A stretch of DNA of 40,964 nt. Origin: Chloracidobacterium sp. (GTDB taxonomy: Bacteria > Acidobacteriota > Blastocatellia > Pyrinomonadales > Pyrinomonadaceae). Location: contig JANYIL010000214.1 of assembly GCA_025362075.1 (NCBI GenBank), forward strand, positions 1 to 40,964, in the 5' to 3' direction. The position numbers and the translations under genes are program-made. Of this stretch, positions 7,372-14,310 are shown piece by piece (within the stretch, counting starts at the first letter, position 1; every line of letters starts with the position of its first letter). Below the pieces are notes generated by a model. That model had not been told where the DNA came from, did no database searches, and saw only the letters and a list, made by a program, of their open reading frames with translations.

Positions 7372-8958
7372 ATGTCTTTGGAAACAGACTTTATCGTCAT
7401 CGGCAGCGGCGTAGCGGGTTTGCGGGCGAGTATCGAGCTTGCAAAAGGCGGTGCGAGCGTTGCCGTTCTTACCAAGGATAAGGCCAGCGAATCGAACACG
7501 GAATATGCCCAGGGCGGCGTTGCGGTCGTTCTCTCAGAAGATGATAATGCCGAGCTGCACGAGGATGATACGCTCGTCGCAGGAGCCGGGCTTTGCGACC
7601 CGCTTGCTGTCGAAACGCTCGTCACCGAAGGCACAAAATACATCAAGGAACTGATCGATTGGGGCATCGAATTTGACCGCGAGGGCGGCAAGCTGCTGAT
7701 GGGGCAAGAGGCGGCCCATTCACGGCGGCGTATTTTGCACGCTCATGGCGATTCGACCGGAGCGGAATTTGTCCGCTCGCTGATCGCCCGGGCCGGAGCG
7801 GAAAAAACAATCAATCTCACTCCATTTGCGAACACCGAGAGCCTGATCATTAACAACGGCATATGCGTTGGCGTCCGTTTCCGCGATCCCGTCCTGCGTG
7901 CTCCGCGCGAACTCTACGCCAAAGCCGTGATCATGTGTACCGGCGGTGCCGGACAGCTTTATATGCATACGACCAATCCGCCGGTCGCGACAGGTGACGG
8001 GATGGCGATGGCGTATTTTGCGGGGGCCGAGATGGCGGATATGGAGTTTGTCCAGTTTCACCCGACGGCCCTCGATCTCGAAAAAGCCCCCAGATTTCTT
8101 CTGACCGAGGCGATGCGCGGCGAGGGCGGTATTCTCAAAAACAAATACGGCGAACGCTTTATGCCGCACTACGACGAACGGCTCGAGCTTGCACCCCGCG
8201 ACATCGTCTCACGCTCGATCGTCGCCGAAATGCGGCGAACCGGCACGCGAAACGTCTTTCTCGACATGACCGCACTCGACGAAGATTTCCTAAAACATCG
8301 GTTCCCCAAAATTTACGCAACCTGTGCTACCTTCGGCCTCAATATCGCAAAAGACCCTTTGCCTGTTTCGCCCGCGTCGCATTATTGCATGGGCGGCATC
8401 CGCACCGACCTTTGGGGCCGCAGTACGCTGCCGGGCCTTTATGCCGCCGGTGAGGTAACGTGTACAGGTGTTCATGGAGCCAATCGACTGGCGTCCAATT
8501 CCCTACTTGAGGGACTGGTGTTCGGTGCCCGTGCGGGTGAAGCCGCAGCAAAGGATAGTTCCGAGTTCCGAGTTCCGAGTTCCGGGTTGGGAACTCCAAA
8601 ACTTGGAACTTGGAACTCGGGACTCGGGACGGCGATGTCAACAGCGGTTAAGAAACGCGTCAAACGAATAATGTGGGAACGCGTCGGCATTATCCGCGAC
8701 CGCGACTCGCTGCGACGTGCCTTGAAAGAATTTGAGCAGATCGCGGCGGGTAATTTGAGCACTTCGTCGAGAAATTTCGTCACCCTTGCAAAACTTGTCG
8801 CTTCCGCCGCTCTCTGGCGAGAAGAGTCACGCGGCGGCCATTTTCGTTCCGATTTCCCTGAGCAGCATGAGGAATGGCGCGTTCATTCGATCCAGCGTCT
8901 TGACACCGGCATTTCTTCGGCGTCGCAAATGAATTTTGACACCGCCCGTGCGGAATAG
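7372..8958 (+). CDS. nadB: L-aspartate oxidase
   Basis: NadB oxidises L-aspartate to iminoaspartate with FAD, the first step of bacterial quinolinate and NAD synthesis. The FAD-binding start is IVIGSGVAGLRASIELA (residues 9-25). Further family motifs are EYAQGGVAVVL, the segment GGAGQLYMHTTNPP with GDGMAMAYFAGAEMADMEF, the HPTAL motif, RDIVSRSI, and the C-terminal CMGGIRTDLWGRST and GANRLASNSLLEGLVFG. The length is 528 residues. About 25 residues (roughly 396-420) are encoded by a tandem/inverted heptamer repeat, just after the catalytic domain and before the C-terminal helical domain. nadA and nadC are not in the window. No clear ribosome site is seen. Confidence 0.95.
   Translation: MSLETDFIVIGSGVAGLRASIELAKGGASVAVLTKDKASESNTEYAQGGVAVVLSEDDNAELHEDDTLVAGAGLCDPLAVETLVTEGTKYIKELIDWGIEFDREGGKLLMGQEAAHSRRRILHAHGDSTGAEFVRSLIARAGAEKTINLTPFANTESLIINNGICVGVRFRDPVLRAPRELYAKAVIMCTGGAGQLYMHTTNPPVATGDGMAMAYFAGAEMADMEFVQFHPTALDLEKAPRFLLTEAMRGEGGILKNKYGERFMPHYDERLELAPRDIVSRSIVAEMRRTGTRNVFLDMTALDEDFLKHRFPKIYATCATFGLNIAKDPLPVSPASHYCMGGIRTDLWGRSTLPGLYAAGEVTCTGVHGANRLASNSLLEGLVFGARAGEAAAKDSSEFRVPSSGLGTPKLGTWNSGLGTAMSTAVKKRVKRIMWERVGIIRDRDSLRRALKEFEQIAAGNLSTSSRNFVTLAKLVASAALWREESRGGHFRSDFPEQHEEWRVHSIQRLDTGISSASQMNFDTARAE
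8558..8630. repeat. Heptamer repeat cluster inside nadB
   Basis: Three copies of GTTCCGA (8558-8578) plus GTTCCGG are followed by a short spacer. The inverted series follows: GGAACTT, GGAACTC, GGGACTC and GGGAC (8605-8630). The two arms can fold on each other. The whole block stays in the nadB frame and encodes a low-complexity Ser/Gly/Leu/Thr segment. Confidence 0.85.
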
Positions 8959-9001
8959 TTAAAATCGACCAAACCGGAAATCCGTTAGCAATAGATCCGC
9001 A

Positions 9002-10594
9002 ATGCAAAACTCGGCTACAACTCTAAATTTGGCGTCGATAATCTCGCATCATGCACGACTCGCACCCGAGAAAGAAGCGATCGTCTGGGAGAACGTCCGC
9101 CTGACCTTTGGCGCACTCGATAAACTCTCCAATCGCGTCGCCAACGCCCTGGTCGAAATGGGTATCGGCCACGGCGACAAGGTCGCGCTCAACTGCACAA
9201 ATCTGCCGTATTTCCCAGTCGTTTATTACGGAATTATGAAAGCCGGTGCGGTTGTCGTGCCGCTGTGCGTGCTATTTAAGGCGGGTGAGATCGAATATCA
9301 CCTGCGCGATTCGGACGCCAACGCCGTCTTTGTCTTCGAGGGCTCCGAGGAATTGCCAATGCTGCTATCGACGAAAGCTGCATTTGATCGTGTCGAGACC
9401 TGTGAACATCTTGTCGTTATGACCGCCGACCGGATGGGCCAGTCACCTCTTCCCGAACACAAAACACTGACACAGATCACGTTCGACAAATCCGAAGATT
9501 TTGAGATCTATCCGACGCGGCCTGACGACACATGCGCGATCCTTTATACCTCCGGAACGACCGGACAGCCGAAAGGGGCCGAGTTGACGCATCTAAATCT
9601 GATGTCGAATGTTACATCGACCTGGCTGACGCATATGCCGATGCTCGACTTTACGGATTTTCAGCAGAAAACATGCCTGATAACGCTGCCGCTCTTTCAC
9701 ACGACGGGACAGACCGTGCAAATGAACACAAATCTTTTCGGCGGGAACCGCGTCGTTCTTTTACCCCGTTTTGATCCAAAACAGACGCTCGACACGATGA
9801 TCTCGGAAAAGGTTAATTTCTGGGTCGGTGTGCCGACGATGTATTGGGCATTGCTCAATTACATCGATGAAACCGGCTGTGATGTCAGCCGCGTGGCCGA
9901 AAACATGAAAGTTTGCACATCGGGCGGTGCCCCGATGCCGGTTGAGGTGATGCAGAGGTTTGAGGAAGCATTCGGCGTCCGCGTTTTTGAGGGTTACGGC
10001 CTCTCCGAAACCTCACCGCTTGCGACATTTAATCATTTTGAAAGGCCGTCAAAGCCGGGAACGGTCGGAACACCTATCTTTGGCGTCGAGGTCAAATGTG
10101 TTGACGATAAGGATACGGAAGTAAAACGCGGGATACGCGGCGAGGTCGTCATTCGCGGCAACAATATTATGAAGGGCTACTATAAACGCCCCGAAGCGAC
10201 CGCCGAGGCATTTCGCAACGGCTGGTTTCACACCGGTGACATCGGCATCATGGACGACGAAGGCTATCTCTCGATCGTCGACCGCAAAAAAGACATGATC
10301 CTCCGCGGCGGTTATAACGTCTATCCGCGACAGCTCGAAGAGGTCATAATCACGCACCCGTCTGTTTCTTTGTGCGCCGTGATCGGTGTGCCGGACGACA
10401 GGTTGGGCGAAGAGGTCAAAGCGTTTGTCGTTCTAAAACAGGGACAGGAACTTACGCGTGAGGAATTTATTGCGTGGTGCAAATCGCAGATCGCCTCCAA
10501 CAAATACCCGCGCCACGTCGAATTCCGCGACGCCCTGCCGATCGGCAACACCGGCAAGATATTCAAACGGGCATTGAAAGAGGAAGTGAAATAG
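9002..10594 (+). CDS. Long-chain acyl-CoA synthetase (AMP-binding ligase)
   Basis: A 530-residue ANL-family adenylate-forming enzyme, which activates a carboxylic acid with ATP and joins it to CoA. The P-loop-like A3 motif is YTSGTTGQPKGAELTH (about residues 182-197). A5 reads GYGLSETSP, A7 GWFHTGDIGIMDDEGYL, A8 DRKKDMILRGGYNVYPRQLE, and the A10 lysine lies in TGKIFKRALKEE near the end. The best match by pattern is fatty acyl-CoA ligases of the FadD/long-chain type; the exact chain length cannot be read. It follows nadB by 43 bases on the same strand. Confidence 0.9.
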   Translation: MQNSATTLNLASIISHHARLAPEKEAIVWENVRLTFGALDKLSNRVANALVEMGIGHGDKVALNCTNLPYFPVVYYGIMKAGAVVVPLCVLFKAGEIEYHLRDSDANAVFVFEGSEELPMLLSTKAAFDRVETCEHLVVMTADRMGQSPLPEHKTLTQITFDKSEDFEIYPTRPDDTCAILYTSGTTGQPKGAELTHLNLMSNVTSTWLTHMPMLDFTDFQQKTCLITLPLFHTTGQTVQMNTNLFGGNRVVLLPRFDPKQTLDTMISEKVNFWVGVPTMYWALLNYIDETGCDVSRVAENMKVCTSGGAPMPVEVMQRFEEAFGVRVFEGYGLSETSPLATFNHFERPSKPGTVGTPIFGVEVKCVDDKDTEVKRGIRGEVVIRGNNIMKGYYKRPEATAEAFRNGWFHTGDIGIMDDEGYLSIVDRKKDMILRGGYNVYPRQLEEVIITHPSVSLCAVIGVPDDRLGEEVKAFVVLKQGQELTREEFIAWCKSQIASNKYPRHVEFRDALPIGNTGKIFKRALKEEVK

Positions 10595-10651
10595 TTTGTT
10601 TTGCGTTCGCCGCGAATTTGCGTGAAACTTAATATTTGTTGATCGTTAAGA

Positions 10652-11008
10652 ATGTTTCACACCAAACTGCTCGTATTCCTTATTTTTGTCGTTTTCGGCC
10701 TCGTTTCCTGCTTTGATTCAAAGCCCAAACGCTACGTCATCGCCGACAGCAAAGCCTACGAGGCCTCACTTTTCCGCCAACATTGCGCGATCTGCCACGG
10801 ACCCGAGGGCGAAGGCAAGACGCTCGATGACGGCAAGATAGTGCCGAACATGCGCGAAGGGGAACTGCTCAAATTTCACACCGAGGCTGAGATATATAAA
10901 CAAATATCCGCCGGCGGCAACGGCATGGCGCCATTTCGCGACATCCTAACGGAGCGTGAACTGAATCTGCTGGTGAAGTTTGTCCACGACGAACTGAGAA
11001 AGCAGTAA
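10652..11008 (+). CDS. Cytochrome c (class I-like) lipoprotein
   Basis: A 118-residue single-haem protein. The N-terminus is a lipoprotein signal with lipobox LVSC (Cys20). The haem site is CAICH (residues 45-49), and Met92 in GGNGMAPF is the likely sixth ligand. The fold matches small membrane-anchored electron carriers of the periplasm. Its partner oxidase or dehydrogenase is not nearby. It follows the acyl-CoA ligase by 57 bases and is followed by a paired inverted repeat. Confidence 0.93.
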   Translation: MFHTKLLVFLIFVVFGLVSCFDSKPKRYVIADSKAYEASLFRQHCAICHGPEGEGKTLDDGKIVPNMREGELLKFHTEAEIYKQISAGGNGMAPFRDILTERELNLLVKFVHDELRKQ

Positions 11009-11010
11009 GA

Positions 11011-11091
11011 TTTAACCACAGATGGACACAAATAAACACAAATTCGGATTTCTATCTTATCCGTGTCTATCTGTGTTCATCTGTGGTTAAA
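11011..11091. repeat. Paired inverted repeat, ACCACAGATG family
   Basis: The 20 bases at 11011-11030 (TTTAACCACAGATGGACACA) are matched in reverse complement at 11072-11091 with one mismatch. The inner flanks are also partly complementary. The element fills the gap between the cytochrome c stop and the epimerase ATG and could fold into a long stem. Confidence 0.88.
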
Positions 11092-11099
11092 TATTTCTT

Positions 11100-11993
11100 A
11101 TGAAAGTACTCATCACAGGTGCAAGCGGTCTGGTCGGTACGGAACTGCAAAAATCGTTTACCCAAAAGGGCTACGAGATGCTGCTGGCTTCGCGCAAAGA
11201 GCCGACGGATGAACGACATATCCAGTGGAGCATCGAGGAAGGCTTTTCTGAACCCGCCAAACTAGAGGGCATTGACGCGGTCGTCCACCTTGCGGGCGAA
11301 AATGTCAGCGGGTTTCGCTGGACTGACGAAAAGAAAAAGGCGATCCGCGACAGCCGTGTGCTGGGAACACGAAACGTCGTTGACGCGATCTCTAAACTCA
11401 AAAACAAGCCTAAAGTGTTCGTCGCTTCGTCAGCCATTGGTTTTTACGGCGAACGCGGCGACGAAGAGGTCACCGAATCAAGCGCGGCTGGAGACAACTT
11501 TCTCGCGGGCGTCTGTAAGGAATGGGAAGCCGAATCACGCCGCGCCGAAGACGCCGGCATCCGCACGGTTCTGCTTCGTACCGGGATCGTTTTGTCAAAA
11601 GACGGCGGAGCGTTGGGAACGATGCTGCTACCGTTTAAGCTGGGCGTCGGCGGTGTAGTCGGCAGCGGCAAACAGTGGATGAGCTGGATCTCGATGGACG
11701 ACGAGATCGCCGTCATCAACTACGTCATCGAAAACGAAAACATCCGTGGTGCTGTCAATTCTGCCTCGCCGCATCCTGTTACGAATCATGAGTTTACCAA
11801 AACCCTCGGCGAAGTTCTGTATCGACCGACGTTTTTGCCATTGCCGGAATTTGCCGTCTCGATGGTCTTTGGCGAGATGGGCGATGCTCTCCTGCTTGCA
11901 AGCACTAAGGTGATGCCAAAACGCCTGGAAGATGCTGGGTTTGAATTCAAATATCCCGACCTGAAAACAGCAATTCAACACGCCGTTGGGTAA
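11100..11993 (+). CDS. TIGR01777 family epimerase (SDR, YfcH-like)
   Basis: A 297-residue extended short-chain dehydrogenase. The NAD(P)-binding motif is ITGASGLVGTEL (residues 4-15), followed by VVHLAGENVSGFRWT and the active-site region SSAIGFYGERGDEEVTE with a Tyr (YGERG) typical of this family. RTGIVLSKDGGALGTML and a C-terminal DUF1731-like part (LPEFAVSMVFGEMGDALLLAS) complete the usual architecture. The physiological substrate of the family is not known. The start ATG lies 9 bases after the inverted repeat at 11011-11091. Confidence 0.92.
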   Translation: MKVLITGASGLVGTELQKSFTQKGYEMLLASRKEPTDERHIQWSIEEGFSEPAKLEGIDAVVHLAGENVSGFRWTDEKKKAIRDSRVLGTRNVVDAISKLKNKPKVFVASSAIGFYGERGDEEVTESSAAGDNFLAGVCKEWEAESRRAEDAGIRTVLLRTGIVLSKDGGALGTMLLPFKLGVGGVVGSGKQWMSWISMDDEIAVINYVIENENIRGAVNSASPHPVTNHEFTKTLGEVLYRPTFLPLPEFAVSMVFGEMGDALLLASTKVMPKRLEDAGFEFKYPDLKTAIQHAVG

Positions 11994-12001
11994 GAGTTTT
12001 C

Positions 12002-12142
12002 AACGCAAAGACGCAAAGTAGCTAAGACGCGAAGGAAACGAAAACAGCTTCGGCATAACCAAGTCAATAGATTTGATTTCTGTTTGTGGCCGTCTGTTTA
12101 TTTGCGTTTAATTCTTCCTTTGCGTCTTTGCGTCTTTGCGTT
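12002..12142. repeat. Paired inverted repeat, ACGCAAAG family
   Basis: AACGCAAAGACGCAAAG at 12002-12018 is repeated perfectly in reverse complement at 12126-12142. It lies between the convergent epimerase and kynB genes. The right arm supplies part of the kynB TAA stop codon (12143-12141). The interior is about 107 bases with no open frame. Confidence 0.9.
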
Positions 12143-12911
12143 AAGCAATCTTGAAAATCACCGGACGGCCCGGACTTGCATCTGCCTCAAACGGTGCGAT
12201 CTGAAGATTCAATAAATACTCGCCGTCCCGAACACTGTTCGGCACATAGATCAACTCGGTTATCGTGCTGTTGATACGGGTCGCGGAATTTATCTCAAAA
12301 CTTCCCTGCTCAACATTCCAGAAAATACGATGATTCGAGAGCCTGCCTTCATCATAAATGCGGTCGATCGACGGCATATCGACGAGCAAATGCCGTAGTC
12401 CAGATCCAACGATCCATTCAATCGCGTCCGTGGTGAAATAAGGTGGGATATTCCCCTCGCCATATTGCCGCGTTAGTTTGCTGTCGTCATTCGGGAGCGT
12501 CCGGACAATGAGACCCGACTGGACCGCAAGCGTCGCGCTTGCAAACGCCGCATGCGGCATAAATGACGTTTGCAGCAAATCAGCGGTTATAAGGTATTCG
12601 CTGCCAGTGCTCTCTGGCTCAACCGACACTAGCACCGCCGGAATAAATACATCCTTCAGACAATCCGTCACCGATATCCTCTCGTTCGTAATATGGCCAA
12701 CACACTCGGTATGAGTACCATTGCAGTGCGTAATAAATGTGTATTGCTCAAAATTCACGCTTCCGCCGCGCCGCGTATCACCTACGATGTCGCCAGCCTC
12801 GCAAGCCTTCGACTTTGCCGGTTCGACGCCGTAAGCATTCGGCTGTGGGCCATTGAAACTCAGCGGTATAGAGATATCGATAGGATCATTAAGATTTTCG
12901 AGATCAATCAT
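12141..12911 (-). CDS. kynB: Cyclase-family protein, probable kynurenine formamidase
   Basis: A 256-residue metal-dependent hydrolase of the cyclase (PF04199) family. In the kynurenine context it should hydrolyse N-formylkynurenine to kynurenine and formate. The metal-binding segment reads HCNGTHTECVGH (about residues 62-73), a variant of the usual HxGTHxDxPxH. A second motif, LLVDMPSIDRIYDEGRLSNH (about 180-199), matches the active-site region. The ATG is only 4 bases past the kmo stop, so the two are almost certainly cotranscribed. The specific activity is inferred from family and neighbours; other cyclase-family amidases are possible. Confidence 0.78.
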   Translation of the reverse strand: MIDLENLNDPIDISIPLSFNGPQPNAYGVEPAKSKACEAGDIVGDTRRGGSVNFEQYTFITHCNGTHTECVGHITNERISVTDCLKDVFIPAVLVSVEPESTGSEYLITADLLQTSFMPHAAFASATLAVQSGLIVRTLPNDDSKLTRQYGEGNIPPYFTTDAIEWIVGSGLRHLLVDMPSIDRIYDEGRLSNHRIFWNVEQGSFEINSATRINSTITELIYVPNSVRDGEYLLNLQIAPFEADASPGRPVIFKIA

Positions 12912-12915
12912 CGTT

Positions 12916-14295
12916 TTAATATTTCAAATTCGTTATCTGTTCATGGACATTTTCAAGGTCGATCTCCATCACATTTTCAATCTCACCACAGATCGACATC
13001 AACAACCGATCCTGTGCGTTGCCTTTCTCTTTTGCCAAGGAATACGGCATGTCTTCGCGAAATGTAACCATTGAATATTTTGAAAAATAGTCAGGATAGG
13101 TCTGTTCGAGCTTAGTTTCGAGTTCTCGCTTACGTACGAAGACTGGATCGGCCACAGCATCGCGCATCTCGTAGAAATTTTCCTCGGCCATATCGGCGAT
13201 CGCATCGGCGTTTATCTTACGCAGCTCGCCGTATTCCTTGTAGACCGTTTTCCATTCGGTGTGGTGTTTTGCAATTAGCTGGCCCAACACGCGAACATCC
13301 TCAAACGCACAGTTCATCCCCTGTCCGTAAAATGGCACCACCGCGTGGGCCGCGTCGCCGAGTAGCAGCGCCCGGCCGCCGGCATTCCACGGCCAGCATT
13401 TGATAGTGCCAAGATTGCCGGTCGGATTTGTGAAGAAATCGTCCGTCAAGGTCGGCATCAGCGGCACCGCGTCAGGAAACTCCTTGTTGAAAAAATTGAG
13501 AAGTGATTCCTTGGTCGCTAGCGCCTCAAAGGAGGAACCACCTGCGTGAACGGGTGGGTTCTTATGCGCCAAAAAGAGCGTGCAGGTAAAGCTCCCATCA
13601 AAATTCGGCAATGCGATCATCATGAATTTATGACGCGGCCAAATGTGGAGCGCGTTCGGCTCAATAGCAAACAATTCCGAAGAACCCACCCGCTCATGCA
13701 GGTGGTGCAGCCTAGGGATATGCAGTTCCTTGTAGCCATGCTCAAGCCACGTTTGCGCAAAATTAAACCGCTCGACGCCGCCGTGCAGCATCGCGTTTCG
13801 AACGGACGATCCGGCGCCGTCGGTAGCGATGAGCGTATCACCCGTGACCTTTGTACCACTGGAAAACTTCGCTTCGCCCATTGCGCAATCAAAATAGATG
13901 CATCGCTGATCGAAATGAAACCGCACGCCCGGATATTTCTCGGCTTCGTTTATCAGAGCGACGTTTAGGCCCGCACGTGAAACGGAATTTATGTACTCCC
14001 CCTTGCGTCCGGAATAAGGCAGCAGCTTTGTCTCGCCGGCAACCGAGTGGATCATCCGCCCGTACATCGGCACGGCTTCGGCGAGTATGTATTCATCCAT
14101 GCCGACCTCGCGAAGCGCCGCGATACCCCGGTCGGACAATGCAAGATTGATCGAACGCCCAGCAGCGACCTCTTCAAGCCGCATATCGCCGCGAGCCTCA
14201 TAAACATCGACAGCGATGCCGCGTTTTGCGAGATATATCACAAGCAGCGAACCCGCCAAACCGGCACCGATAATTACAACTTTAGATTCGGACAT
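12916..14295 (-). CDS. kmo: Kynurenine 3-monooxygenase
   Basis: FAD- and NADPH-dependent enzyme that converts kynurenine to 3-hydroxykynurenine. The 459 residues include the Rossmann motif VVIIGAGLAGSLL (5-17), GRSINLALSDRG, the KMO-specific core LHIWPRHKFMMIALPNFDG, and LLLGDAAHAVVPFYGQGMN for FAD. The ribosome site GAGGG lies about 7 bases before the ATG. Two loops flanking the conserved core (peptides around LHHLHERVGSSE and NPPVHAGGSS) are encoded by inverted copies of a palindromic repeat also found between genes. The gene sits between the GT39 protein (15-base gap) and kynB (4-base gap). Confidence 0.96.
   Translation of the reverse strand: MSESKVVIIGAGLAGSLLVIYLAKRGIAVDVYEARGDMRLEEVAAGRSINLALSDRGIAALREVGMDEYILAEAVPMYGRMIHSVAGETKLLPYSGRKGEYINSVSRAGLNVALINEAEKYPGVRFHFDQRCIYFDCAMGEAKFSSGTKVTGDTLIATDGAGSSVRNAMLHGGVERFNFAQTWLEHGYKELHIPRLHHLHERVGSSELFAIEPNALHIWPRHKFMMIALPNFDGSFTCTLFLAHKNPPVHAGGSSFEALATKESLLNFFNKEFPDAVPLMPTLTDDFFTNPTGNLGTIKCWPWNAGGRALLLGDAAHAVVPFYGQGMNCAFEDVRVLGQLIAKHHTEWKTVYKEYGELRKINADAIADMAEENFYEMRDAVADPVFVRKRELETKLEQTYPDYFSKYSMVTFREDMPYSLAKEKGNAQDRLLMSICGEIENVMEIDLENVHEQITNLKY
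13535..13561. repeat. REP-like palindrome inside kmo (copy 1)
   Basis: A 27-base imperfect palindrome with the core ACCACCTGC ... CGGGTGGG. It encodes the loop after the KMO core (NPPVHAGGSS). The same consensus occurs between genes at 24339, 36764 and 36900. Confidence 0.82.
13682..13708. repeat. REP-like palindrome inside kmo (copy 2, inverted)
   Basis: Reverse-complement copy of the 13535-13561 palindrome; 23 of 25 core positions agree. It encodes the loop before the KMO core (LHHLHERVGSSE). Confidence 0.82.
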
Positions 14296-14310
14296 TATTA
14301 CCCTCGTAGA

